The position numbers and the translations under genes were made by a program. A model generated the notes under the pieces. The model was not told the origin of the DNA. It did no database searches and saw only the letters and a list, made by a program, of their open reading frames with translations. Positions 12,260 to 22,504 of a DNA stretch of 47,771 nucleotides are shown piece after piece (within the stretch, counting starts at the first letter, position 1; every line of letters begins with the position of its first letter). The stretch is from NCBI GenBank assembly GCA_036897625.1, contig JAYMTA010000063.1, forward strand, positions 1 to 47,771, read 5' to 3'. The DNA is from Pelargonium cotyledonis. Its lineage: Eukaryota; Streptophyta; Magnoliopsida; Geraniales; Geraniaceae.

Positions 12260-12569
12260 TTCTTCCGGAAACGATTCGTAATCGCACTACTGTTCAATCA
12301 ATTCCCAATTCTAGGGTTTCGATTCTTCCACAAAATTCCTTCTCTTCCTTCCAATTCACGCCACGGTCTTAATCTACAAGGTAATTGTGTTTTTTTGGCT
12401 GATTTCAGAATCTACGCAACTATTTGTTTTTTGTTGTTGTTGTTGATTTTGTTTTGATCAAGTTTTTATCGTTGCGTATGATCACAATTTACTTTTATTG
12501 AATTTTGAATTTTGAATTTCGCGGAAAAAATACTTTCTTTTTCTACTAGTGTTATTTCACTTCATTTTT

Positions 12570-13240
12570 CTGGTTGTTTAGGTTGAAAATTCAGTAAAAG
12601 AAAGTGTTTTTAATTCTCAGCTCAGCTGTATTGAGCCGAGTACAGTGAACCCAACAATTCTTTTGATTTTTAGCTTCTTCGAGACCAAACACATAACATG
12701 GTGTAGATTTTCTGGTTGTTTCTGTTGAAAATTTCAGGAAAAGAAAGTAATGCATATAGATATGTGTGTGTGTATTTGTGCACAACTCAGCTCAATCGAG
12801 CTTTAGTAAAGTAAACCCAAATCCTTTGGTATTAGCTTCTTTGGGTCCAAGCACATAACACGGGTTGATTTCGGTTGAAAATTTCAGGAAAATAAATAAA
12901 TATATATATATATATGTGTGTGTGTGTGTATGTGTGTGTGTGTTTATGCACAACTCAGCTCAATTAAATTTAGTAAATTAAACCCTATTCCTTTTATTTT
13001 AGCTTCTCCAAAACTAAACACACAACAGTGGGGTTGGTTTTCTGGTTTTTTCTATTGAAAATATGTATATGGACAATTCAGCTCCCCTATCCCTTTGATT
13101 TTTGCTTCTCCGAGACCAAACACGTAACATTGTGTTTGTTATCTTTTTCTTTTTTCTGTGGAAAATTCAGTGAAAGCCTTTTTTTGGTGCATACCTCAGC
13201 TCCATTGATCCTACACCCAATTCTCTTGATCTGATGAGAC
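12570..13240 (+). repeat. Five diverged tandem copies in the thioredoxin leader intron
   Basis: Units start with variants of GGTTGAAAATTTCAGGAAAA near 12581, 12722, 12873, 13053 and 13157, so the period is about 104-180 bases. Shared later words are CAACTCAGCTC, TTAGCTTCT and GACCAAACACATAACA. The first four copies line up well; the fifth is shortened. Units two and three contain TG/TA microsatellites (12762-12776 and 12898-12945). Confidence 0.85.
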
Positions 13241-13687
13241 CTCATATTATCATTAGCTTTAGCTTTTTCATGCTTATGTTACTCCCTGAAACCAAATGTT
13301 TGTCTTATTTATGCACATCTCTTGTTTGAGTTGTTTCTATATATATGAGTCTCTAACACAGTATGCAATAAAGTATTCAGATTTTCACTAATTAAAATTG
13401 TTGAAGTAATTGGTAATATGTAGAAAACTTTCCTTTCAGGTTTTGGATGTAGTGTTTTATGCTTTTCCCACTCCATTTCTTGGGACATTAATGAAGGCAG
13501 AGTTATGTGTTGTCCGTGTTTTCTGGTCACATATGGGTTTACTCCAAGTTTGCTCTTCGGATGTACTTTTGTTTCTTTAGTGAAATAAATAATTGTCTCC
13601 TTATTATATGGACCTTGGTAGGATTGGAATAAGATAACTTAGTGTATCTATGTGATTGAAAAATGAAATGTAACAAATATTAAATAC

Positions 13688-13722
13688 TACTCACTCCGTC
13701 CCAAAATAAGTGTAAATATCAA
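13688..13722. mobile_element. Stowaway-type MITE terminus
   Basis: The sequence CACTCCGTCCCAAAATAAGT is the well-known terminal motif of plant Stowaway (Tc1/mariner) elements. A matching opposite end was not found nearby, so this looks like a remnant. Confidence 0.6.
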
Positions 13723-13866
13723 TTTGTATGATGATGATTGTATCTTTTTAGTCACCATGGATGAATTTATGTGAGAATGTGACGTTTTTTGTTTCTTTCA
13801 GTTATCAGAGCGCCTTTTCATTATTATTTAAAGGGTTTAGGATTTCAGCTCGATAAGAACATTAAT

Positions 13867-15859
13867 ATGGGGCATTGCTCTTCAAAGGTATGTATTTTAG
13901 ATGTCCACCAAATTTTAAAGAAGAAAATTGATTGCTCATGTGGTCTTATATTAAATCTAAATATTAGCTTTTTTTATTTCTGTAGTGCACTTTTAAAATG
14001 CAAACTTATTTCTCTACATTCTATGTCCCCTTTTGCTTATTGAACATAACATTAAAATCTTTTTAAAAAGTGGTTAGCTTAAATATATTTCAGCAATGTA
14101 GAGAGAAAATAATACTTTTCATGAAAACAGACTATGCATGTGATATGGCTATGCACAATTTGTTACAAGGCACTAGGGGGTGAGGATGAGTTATGTTAAA
14201 AACATGGTTGAGCAAGTCTGCCGTATATGTTAAAAAAACTGATTACTCAAGAGTAAAGATCGGATAGAGGACTTGCGGAGATTGATTGAAATGGTCTGAG
14301 GACTAATCAAAATTGAATCTAAATACTACCCTTGTCTTAAAATATGTGTCATTTTAGAGTTTTTCACACCTTCATAAGTCATGTAAAATTATCTAATTAC
14401 CCTTATTTAAAGGTTTTAGTGCTCAGTAATTACTACTCACTCATTACATACTGTTTTTCAGAATGATGGAAGGGTATTATTGAAAAGTCTACATGTTGAA
14501 ATTGTAAAATGACATTTTCTTTTCTTTTCTAAAATGACACTTATAGGAGGGTTATTATTTTTAGGTCGTCAATTGTAGTGAGCCTTGGCACGTCTCGTGT
14601 ATTTGAACATATTTTCTTATTGTACTGTCTTAGTATAATGATTTAGAATTTTAGTTCTCACCTCGCTGAAGTCATTTGAGAAAGAAATTAACTATGTTCT
14701 TATGAACTGTAGGCTGCTAAGGATAGTGACGATGATGATCATGATTTTGACTTTGCGAAGGGGAATGTACATGTCGTAGCCACCAAGGAGATTTGGGATC
14801 AGAAGCTATCAGAGGCAAATAGGGATAGCAAGATTGTAAGTCTTTCTTCACAATTTATTACAGGCTGTGAATTGCTGAATGGCATTATTATTCTAGATGC
14901 TCTGTAAAGACTTATTAAGAAAAACACTAATATAAAAACTTGTGAAGAGTTTCACATCCCTTTATTTCCCAACTATGATCACCAATTTTTTATTATTCAA
15001 GGATAGAGCTGGCAATTTGAACCTGACCTTGTGGGCACCCGAAATCCAGCCTGCATTTTTTTTGGGTCGGGGTCGCATGAAATAGACCCGATTAATTTTT
15101 GGGTCGGGCTAGTCATAGAAAAAAAATCGCCTATTGTGATAATGTAATTAATATATACCCAAAAAGTTGTTGATTTTTCATTGAATTTCTTATGAATTAT
15201 TCATTGGCATGTTCCATATTCTTCTATACTTCTAACTGAAGAGAAAATTGGAGCAGGTGGTTGCAAACTTCAGTGCTACTTGGTGTGGCCCCTGTAAAAT
15301 GATTGCACCATTCTTCAGTGAACTATCCGAGAAACATCCGTCTCTTATGTTCCTTCTGGTTGATGTCGATGAGTTGACAGTAAGCAACAAACTCAACTCT
15401 GTTGTAAATTTCTTGGTGCAAATTAGATGCTTAAAACCTGCTTTCGAGATTAAAATGAAATAGAGCCGGAAATTTAGATCCAAACCTGTGGGCACTTAAA
15501 ATCCAACCCACATTTTTGTGGGTACGGGTTGCTTCAAATAAACCCGAATTATTTTGGTTCAGTTCAGTTTCAGGATCTGCATCTATTGCTGGTCGGGTTA
15601 CATCTTTCAACCCAAAACCCGAATTGTCAACTGTCAAATAAAAGTTCCATCATTAACTTCAATCATTGGCTTGTACTTGTCGCTTATTGTATTTGAATAT
15701 GTAACTGAAATGCAGGATTTTAGCTATTCATGGGATATTAAAGCCACTCCTACATTCTTCTTCCTAAAATATGGGCAACAAATCGACAAGCTTGTGGGAG
15801 CCAACAAGCCAGAGCTAGAGAAAAAGATAACCATGGTTTTAGATTCCGTGACTCGCTGA
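13867..15859 (+). CDS. TRXH9: h-type thioredoxin, TRX h9 class, membrane-anchored
   Basis: CDS join(13867..13887,14713..14835,15257..15379,15716..15859), 136 aa, all junctions phase 0. The protein starts MGHCSSK: Gly2 and Cys4 are the N-myristoylation and palmitoylation pattern of the TRX h9 group, which in Arabidopsis is membrane-associated and can move cell to cell. A short acidic stretch (DSDDDDHD) precedes the thioredoxin fold. The active site ATWCGPCK has redox cysteines C58 and C61, and the cis-proline motif is KATPTFFFL. The reaction is NADPH- or partner-dependent reduction of protein disulfides. From memory the protein matches Arabidopsis TRX h9 closely, including the VGANKPEL segment and overall length. 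Introns 2-4 carry a Stowaway element and two hAT-like MITEs; none touches an exon. Confidence 0.93.
14326..14552. mobile_element. Stowaway-like MITE in thioredoxin intron
   Basis: The left end, CTACCCTTGTCTTAAAATAT followed by GTGTCATTTTAGA, and the right end, TCTAAAATGACACTTATAGG then AGGGT, are inverted repeats of about 30 bases. A TA dinucleotide flanks both ends, as expected for a Tc1/mariner MITE. Length is about 227 bp. Confidence 0.8.
15004..15130. mobile_element. Partial hAT-like MITE in thioredoxin intron 3
   Basis: The left end TAGAGCTGGCAATTTGAACC is a good family end, followed by GGGTCGGGGTCG and GACCCGATTAAT. No right end was found before the next exon, so the copy is truncated. 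Confidence 0.6.
15461..15635. mobile_element. hAT-like MITE in thioredoxin intron 4
   Basis: It starts TAGAGCCGGAAATTTA and ends CCGAATTGTCAACTGTC. The octamers outside the ends are AAATGAAA (15453-15460) and AAATAAAA (15636-15643), 7 of 8 identical, so they are a credible hAT target-site duplication. Length is 175 bp. Confidence 0.72.
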
Positions 15860-16097
15860 AAATGACCTATCGCATGGTTCCCGAGTAAAGTGCCGATGAA
15901 CTTCCTTGTTCACTTCATCGTCACATAAGTGTACCAATTACTTGTTTTTGCACCGTAATGACTCGTATTTGCATGTAAATATGATTATTAGTATGTTTGT
16001 TTGAAAGTTTTGGGACAACTTCTGAATTAGTTCCTATCTGTTGTTTGAAAAATGTCGATGTAGTCAGTGTATTGTATTTTGAGCAGATAAGCTAATG

Positions 16098-16098
16098 T

Positions 16099-16156
<58 letters not shown>
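16098..16156 (+). repeat. Compound (TC)n(TA)n microsatellite
   Basis: An unbroken run of about 17 TC units is followed directly by about 12 TA units. It is likely polymorphic and lies downstream of the thioredoxin stop codon. Confidence 0.95.
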
Positions 16157-16157
<1 letters not shown>

Positions 16158-16579
16158 CACACCTAATCTCTCCGTGCTTCACGGAAAGCAATGTGCACAT
16201 GTTCTCTACTTCTCTCCAAACCTACCATTTTAAACTAGGTTGTGAAAAATGAATATATGCCCGTCGGTCATAAGTACGTGTCGTGTTTAAGCTTGTTTGT
16301 GTGTTGAAGCAACACATTACGAGCACGACTTAACACATGTATGACAGAACCAATACGTTTAGTATGTTATTAGAATTATACTCTTATCTATGCGTCTTAG
16401 ATGTGTAGGGCATATTGTGCGTGTTATAAATTAATCGTGTTATATGTGTGTGTGTGTGTGTATATCCGAGTGAGATATACCTAATCTCCCATGTGAAGCA
16501 TAAACATGCAGAAGCTAGTTTCACTATCCAGGTTATCTTGTTGTTCTCCTCAAAGCTAACATTTCATAATAGATAATAT

Positions 16580-16945
16580 TGTTGGACACACCCGGGCCCT
16601 CGGGCCCAGCACCTCGACGTGTTGGGAGTGTACACGCTCATCCTTGGGAATATGGCGCTTCCCGAGGAAGGTACGATAATGCAAACCCGAGTCTTACCAC
16701 TAAAAGCTCATCAGGGAAACACAAAAGCGAATCAGCATAGTGAAAAGAGAGAATCAAATATCTGCAGAGGAACACCACATCCTACTATAAATAGAAGGTC
16801 ACAGACAGTACAGTGATAAGGTAAGTTTCCATTGCTACATTCGGGGCTAAAAGTATTGATCCATTATCGAGATCTAACTTAAGCATCGGAGAGGTCTCAA
16901 TCGGGAGAAGCCTAATTTTACAGGATTACATTCTCAAGTGCGCAG
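16580..16945 (+). mobile_element. LTR fragment of an LTR retrotransposon (fossil, Ty3-like or TRIM)
   Basis: The block opens with TG (TGTTGGACACACCCGGGCCC), has a TATA-type promoter (CTACTATAAATAGAAGG) near 16783 and the phrase AACTTAAGCATCGGAG near 16877, which recurs in plant LTRs downstream of the start site. Its base composition differs from the AT-rich surroundings. No internal region, primer-binding site or second LTR is visible, so it is a lone, incomplete LTR. The family assignment is tentative and the age is probably moderate to old. Confidence 0.6.
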
Positions 16946-17157
16946 AAGATCTTTGGAGTATCATATATAATATAAACTAGGGTGGCAAAAACATACATAC
17001 ACATACATATATCCGTATCGCATAAGTGTAAACACATAATTTGAGGCATTTCATGTAAATAATAAGCAGAAGTTACAAATTGACCTAATCAAACCATAGT
17101 ATAAGCTGAAAAAACTTTCAAAACTTAAAAGAGAAATGAATAACATACCGCCATATT

Positions 17158-19836
17158 TTAACGACCTTTAGGGTTCATGATCTGAGAGAACACGGCACTT
17201 GGCGTCAACCCATCAGAGTCTTCACTTGCAAGGCTCCGGCCACCAATGCTCATGCTCATCCCGCTGCTTCTTGAGTCTATCACGTTCCCATTAACACCTG
17301 TGTTTGGATCCTTCTTCCCTTTGCAGTCCACATTGAATGACCCCTCCTCGTAGTTTATTTCCCCCATACTTTTCCCGCTCTCTTCAGCGCTCTCTTGCAG
17401 CTGCAGAGCAAACTCGAGGTTCCATAGAACATCGCCCATTGATGGCCTTTCGAAGCCTATTTCGGACACGCACTTCATTGCAGTCTCAGCTATTTTCTTG
17501 AAGCATTCAGGTGCAATTTTGCCCTTAAGGTAAGGGTCGGTGATTTGGTTAAGCATGCCTTTCTTGATACAATGTGACGCCCACTCTGCTAGGCTCACTT
17601 GCTCCTTGGGCAGGGTCGGGTTCAAGGCTGGCCTAGCACTGAGGACTTCAAAAAGAACGACCCCAAAAGAGTACACATCGGACTTTTCTGTCAGTTGTTG
17701 CCGCCTGAAGTACTCGGGATCTAGATACCCAAAACTACCTTTCACAACAGTGCTAACATGTGTATGATCCAACATAGGACCTGTTTTTGACAGCCCAAAA
17801 TCCGAAACTTTTGCAACCCACTTCTCGTCCAAGAGAATGTTTGTTGTCTTAACATCCCGGTGAATGATAGTGTGTTTTGCGCCAGTATGGAGGTAGTGCA
17901 AACCCCGAGCAGCTCCAATGCATATCTCCAACCTTTGCTTCCAAGTCAGAGGCGGCTTTTGGGTTTTGTACAGATGCTCCCTCAGCGTTCCGTGAGCCAT
18001 GTAGTCATAAACTAGGATCATTTCACAATTCTCTTCACAGTACCCAATTAGTGAAACAAGATGGCAATGGCGAAGCTTGGAAAGCATCTCAATCTCCGTT
18101 TGAAACTCGTGCACGCCTTGATCGGATAGAGGGTTTCCACGCTTGATCGCAACTTTTGTGGCTCCACCATCAATCTCTCCCTTGTAAACTTTGCCAAAAC
18201 CTCCTACTCCGAGGAGTAAAGCCTCGTCAAAGTTGTTGGTGGCGGCTTTGATCTCAGCAAAGGAGAAGTGCCGGCAAAGGTTTGCGGGGAGGGAGGAGGT
18301 GTAGCTTCCAGTCGTGGTAGTCTTACCAGAACTTGCCGAGTGGGAATTTCCATACAGAGATAGCGGAAGCCACCCAGAGGGCCCATCACTAGCATTTGAA
18401 TCCTTCGCGTTTTGGCGGCCACGATAGGCAGCAAAAACAAAGAAACCAACAACTATGGCCAAAACAACTCCACCACAAACACCACCAGCAATAATCACTT
18501 TCAGAATCTTTGAATCACCATGACCAGATCGCGCTTGAGCCAACAATGGGTCAATCAGTTCCTGCTCGGGAGCAGGAATTGGATTTGGCCCAGCAAGATT
18601 ACCCGTGGTATCATTCATCTTGAAAATCTCAACCCCGTTCAAGATTGAATCCAAATAGTTAGGCTTTGAATGATCGTTCGGATGCAGCGCAAGCCACAGA
18701 TCCACCTGTGGGCTCCCACTTGGAATAAAAACCACGAAATCTTTATGCACCGGAACCCCATTGCGCTCATCAGTTTCCGAAAGAATATCAAATTGTTCAA
18801 GAGCAGTCTCGTTATTGATGAAGACATTAAACACCCTCTGATTTACTCTCGTGATGTTTTCAGCAACCTCGCAGAAGTGAAGCCTGACAAGATACGAAAA
18901 CCCCGAATCCACAGCAAAAATCCAAGTCAAGTTATAATTCATACTGATGTGAGCATTCGGCCCCATTGACCTAGCAGTCTCGTAAATATCCTTAGGAGCA
19001 ATATACGTGGGCATGTTATCAGGATACTCGATTTTCATCTTCGGACTAGCAGTTTCCGGGACCCCAATTGCAGCTCCATATATGTAAGCTGTATCATCAA
19101 CCCAAGACCTGAGCAAACCCGTATCCCCCGAAGGCGAGATATAGTTCCCCCCCACATTTAACCTATAGGCATTCTCGAGAGCCGTAGCGTTACCAACATC
19201 AACCCCAATACTATGACCCAAAATCATCAAAGTTCCATCAGTTGAGCTATAAATATCGGGCATTGACAAAATCTCGATCCCATTAACAAAGGCATAAGCT
19301 TTCGAGTACCTCGAAGACGGGCTGAAGGTAACATTCAAGGTCTCTCCCTCCACATTTACCGAATACTCCTTCACAAGAAAAGCATAATTCAGAGCTTGTG
19401 TGGTCTGATAAGCACTGAAGTTCTTGAGCATTGTGTATGGCCCGATCTCGACGGAGAAGATAGCATCCGAAGCGTTTCTCGATCCATACGAGGCGGGATA
19501 GAAGTACAGATGCACGCATTTCCGGCCCGGGGCAACGGGAAAGCTATAGGTGAACTCAGAATCCAAAACCCTAGCAGACATGAAAGGGACTGAAGGAACT
19601 GAAGAGTCTTGTGTTAAAGCATTTGCTGAGGACGAGCCCTGAGCTCCCAAAACAAACTTGGACCCAACATCGGAGGTCCATTTCTGGTTATCGTCATCGG
19701 TAGTTTCCGGCGACTCGGCCCCACAATTCAGGAGAATTTTGTCGGTCGGAACATAGTCAGCTGCTAAAACCCTAACAATGGCGAAGCTGAGAAACAGAGA
19801 AATAAACACAGGAAAACACAAATTGGGGGTTTTCAT
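17158..19836 (-). CDS. FER: FERONIA receptor kinase (malectin-like, CrRLK1L family)
   Basis: Single-exon CDS of 892 aa; the Arabidopsis protein is 895 aa as I recall. A signal peptide (about 1-25) leads into two malectin-like domains (about 30-410) with many N-glycosylation sites, one membrane segment (about 446-468) and a Ser/Thr kinase. Active-site residues are intact: glycine loop GVGGFGKVYKG, ATP lysine in VAIKRG (K565, the same number as the well-studied Arabidopsis FER lysine), HRDVKTTN (H659, R660, D661) and DFGLSK. The C-terminal tail ends SAVFSQIMNPKGR, as I recall for FER. FER binds RALF peptides at the plasma membrane with LLG co-receptors and controls growth, fertilisation and immunity. 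The intronless CDS is usual for this family. Confidence 0.96.
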   Translation of the reverse strand: MKTPNLCFPVFISLFLSFAIVRVLAADYVPTDKILLNCGAESPETTDDDNQKWTSDVGSKFVLGAQGSSSANALTQDSSVPSVPFMSARVLDSEFTYSFPVAPGRKCVHLYFYPASYGSRNASDAIFSVEIGPYTMLKNFSAYQTTQALNYAFLVKEYSVNVEGETLNVTFSPSSRYSKAYAFVNGIEILSMPDIYSSTDGTLMILGHSIGVDVGNATALENAYRLNVGGNYISPSGDTGLLRSWVDDTAYIYGAAIGVPETASPKMKIEYPDNMPTYIAPKDIYETARSMGPNAHISMNYNLTWIFAVDSGFSYLVRLHFCEVAENITRVNQRVFNVFINNETALEQFDILSETDERNGVPVHKDFVVFIPSGSPQVDLWLALHPNDHSKPNYLDSILNGVEIFKMNDTTGNLAGPNPIPAPEQELIDPLLAQARSGHGDSKILKVIIAGGVCGGVVLAIVVGFFVFAAYRGRQNAKDSNASDGPSGWLPLSLYGNSHSASSGKTTTTGSYTSSLPANLCRHFSFAEIKAATNNFDEALLLGVGGFGKVYKGEIDGGATKVAIKRGNPLSDQGVHEFQTEIEMLSKLRHCHLVSLIGYCEENCEMILVYDYMAHGTLREHLYKTQKPPLTWKQRLEICIGAARGLHYLHTGAKHTIIHRDVKTTNILLDEKWVAKVSDFGLSKTGPMLDHTHVSTVVKGSFGYLDPEYFRRQQLTEKSDVYSFGVVLFEVLSARPALNPTLPKEQVSLAEWASHCIKKGMLNQITDPYLKGKIAPECFKKIAETAMKCVSEIGFERPSMGDVLWNLEFALQLQESAEESGKSMGEINYEEGSFNVDCKGKKDPNTGVNGNVIDSRSSGMSMSIGGRSLASEDSDGLTPSAVFSQIMNPKGR

Positions 19837-20215
19837 GGGATCAGCTCGAACTCAAACCCAGTTTCGCACAAAATGTATGAGCCAAACCCTAGATCTGAAC
19901 CTCACTGATCAAAATTCAAAACAGAGGAGCTGACACGGAATTTGGGCAGAAAAAGATCATTTTTTTTAACAAATTCAGCGAAAGACCCAGAACCAGAAAA
20001 CGCAAAAGCAAGCTAAGGGACGATATGGGAAGTGAAATTAGAGGAATGGGAACAGAGTTCAAGCCATTTTCATGGAAATGGAAGCTGAACTTTACCTCTA
20101 GAAACAACAGAGATGAACCGGTCGAGTCGAACCGGAGAAAGGTTACCGTTTTTAGCTCAGAAACTCGGCGACCCTTTGAAGCTTAGAGCTTCTTTACAGG
20201 GAAAGTGAGAAACCG
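19837..20215 (-). other. FER: FERONIA 5' leader with probable leader intron
   Basis: On the minus strand a donor (TCTAGAG|GTAAAG) lies near 20094, and an acceptor (TTTTGATCAG) near 19911-19912, giving an intron of about 180 bases in the leader. The FER leader is known to have an intron in Arabidopsis. A telo-box-like CTAGGGTTT is at 19883-19892 in the predicted leader exon. Confidence 0.5.
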
Positions 20216-20240
20216 AAAAATTTGCGTTTTTTCTTTTAGT

Positions 20241-20249
20241 ATTTTATAG
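20241..20249 (-). promoter_or_regulatory. Probable TATA box of FERONIA
   Basis: The minus strand reads ACTATAAAAT about 30 bases ahead of a CT-rich leader. A further 115 bases upstream is TGACGTGTCA (20360-20369), an ACGT-core motif of the bZIP binding type. Both calls rest on consensus and position only. Confidence 0.45.
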
Positions 20250-20904
20250 TAACAGTCATTAGTTTGGTAGTTGAGACTTCAAGACACGACAGAGGGTGAA
20301 GACGACAGAGGCGAAATGACGGTATTGCCCTCAGAAACGTTACTATATTTGGTATTAAATGACGTGTCACTATATATTCGTTGGCTTGACAGATCAGTTC
20401 ACTGGTGAGTGAGTGATTCACAGCACAAGTACGCTTTGAGAAATGCTACAGTGCTACGCGTTTTCTCTGCACCACACTACAATTGATTTGTTTGTCTTTT
20501 GTTGAGTTGGTTTGTGGACCCCACCACCTTCCACTCTTTGACTTTTTATAAAGTGTTTTCAATTAATTTAATACTAAAAGTTGAAATCAGGTAAACATAA
20601 ATTAATATGGCTTGACCTAACTCGTTTTGCACGACAAGGTCATCACATTTTGCACAACACGGTTCATTAAATAAAAATATCATAAATTTAACATAAATAT
20701 GTGAACAACGTATAATTTGACCAACAGTTTAAATCGAGATCTCAGAACACGAACAATGCACAATGCTGAGAGCCCCGTGCACTTAACCATCCTCGAACAC
20801 TCGTGCACTGGACTGGCCTCTTTACCGGTTCAGGACTCGGACACAAACACATCCCATGTTAAGAAATTGAAAAGTCCCATCATTTCCAGAATTGAAACAC
20901 ATTC
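20250..20904. other. FERONIA promoter and S6K 3' flank
   Basis: This stretch lies between two genes on the minus strand. It holds the upstream promoter of FERONIA and the 3' UTR of the S6 kinase gene (down to roughly 20700). No other open frame or repeat stands out. Confidence 0.5.
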
Positions 20905-22460
20905 TTAGCCTAAAGGGCTATTCTTCTGAAGAAAAGGAGCTGAGGGTCTCACATAACTGAAACCCATGAAATGGTTTCCATTGGCATTAGGGCTTGCTGC
21001 CGGAGAGTCCAATAGTGGCATGTCAGTCCACCGCGTCTCAAAGTTTGCAACGCAGTGCTTCCCGGAAACTTCTGGACGGAAACTGGGCTGTATGGCTCTG
21101 GCGTCCAGTTTCTTCCAATTGATCGGCTTGAACCATTTGTGACGCTTGATTTCCTCGCTTCCCGAAGGTCCGCTGCCTAAGCGCTTGCTCGGATCCTTTT
21201 GTAGGAGCTAAAACAAAGCAACGAAAAACACAAGACATTCCCTTTGATTAGTCGTTCGTGAATAAACACCAAACATTAGAGCTGACAATTTTTGGATCTG
21301 AAACCCAACCCATATTGTATTATTGTTTGGGTTTGGATTATAAAACAGCCCTGACTAGTTTTCGGGTCAAGGTTCCTGTAAGCGGGAAACTGCAAGTCGG
21401 GTCGTCCAACCCTCACATTTTCTTGTAAAACGTGCATCCCGATTCCCGACCCACAACACTTCTATTGTGGTTTCAGTTTTGTGTTCTCAACCCAAAACCA
21501 AAACCCAAATCGCCAACCCTACCAAACATATGAATCAAAGAATCATATTGGAACACAAATGAGGCTATGAATACTTACGCCTTTCAGTAAAGAATGAGCT
21601 TCGCTTGATAGAAATGCTGGTAGCTTGATCTTTTCTTTCACTATCTTTTGCTGGATCTTCTCCCGATTCCCCATAAATGGAGGCTGCATTAACACAAAGT
21701 ATTGTATAAGAAACAAAAGAAAGAGCAACCATTGACTGACAAACTCAAAGAAAACATAAAGCTTTATAATAGAGCTGATAATTCACATTTCATGTTCAGG
21801 CTGAATATAAAACCCTAACACGACCCGCTGATGGAAAACGTGTTGGCTGTACACCCAAAATTTGAATCTTTCATGGCATACCCAGCCCGAAAACTAAGCC
21901 GACCTATTTTGAGCGGACAGAACCAGCAAAATACGTGGGGCAAATTTGGGTGCCCATGGGTTAGGGTCCAAGTTATAAGCTGTACTTGAGCATAGGTGGG
22001 AAAGGTCAATCGTTTATCCCTAGATTTAGCTAAAAGACAAGATATACTTATATTGGAAATGAATAGACTATAGCATTAATACATGAAAGTCTTAAAAACA
22101 GAGCATTACAATTTGCAAATCACCAAAATAAGAAGTCAAAAAAATCAAACCTTTCCGGTGAGCATCTCAAATAGAAGGATTCCCACACTCCACCAATCAG
22201 CAGCCTTGTCGTGCCCCTTTCCAAGAATAATTTCAGGTGACATGTATTCAACTGTTCCGCACATGGAATTTGACCTTTTATTTTCCTCAAACTCTTTCGC
22301 TAGCCCAAAATCAGTCAACATTGCCTACATAAACAATGACAAAAAAATTACAGATTTACTCGAGAAGGAGAAACTTTTGTTTCTCTCAGTGTGTGTGAGA
22401 TATGTGTGTGTGTGAGTGTGAGTGAGTGTGTGAGTGTGAGTGTGTGTGTGTGTGTGTGTG

Positions 22461-22504
<44 letters not shown>

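Larger units (their letters stand above)
12260..13866 (+). other. Leader exon, leader intron and start of exon 2 of the thioredoxin gene
   Basis: Leader exon 1 ends at 12380 (CTACAAG|GTAATT). The leader intron runs 12381-13801 and ends TTTCTTTCAG. Exon 2 starts at 13802 and reaches the ATG at 13867. A telo-box-like CTAGGGTTT sits at about 12311. The intron holds five diverged tandem copies, TG and TA microsatellites, and a Stowaway end near 13690. Confidence 0.65.
15860..17157. other. Convergent region between thioredoxin and FERONIA
   Basis: It holds the thioredoxin 3' UTR, a TC/TA microsatellite (16098-16156), a short GT microsatellite (about 16443-16462), an LTR fragment (16580-16945) and the FERONIA 3' UTR. 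No gene is seen. Confidence 0.6.

Noticed and set aside
16619-16816. A 65-codon + strand frame near 16.6-16.8 kb
   Set aside because: It falls wholly inside the LTR fragment and is chance coding in the LTR.
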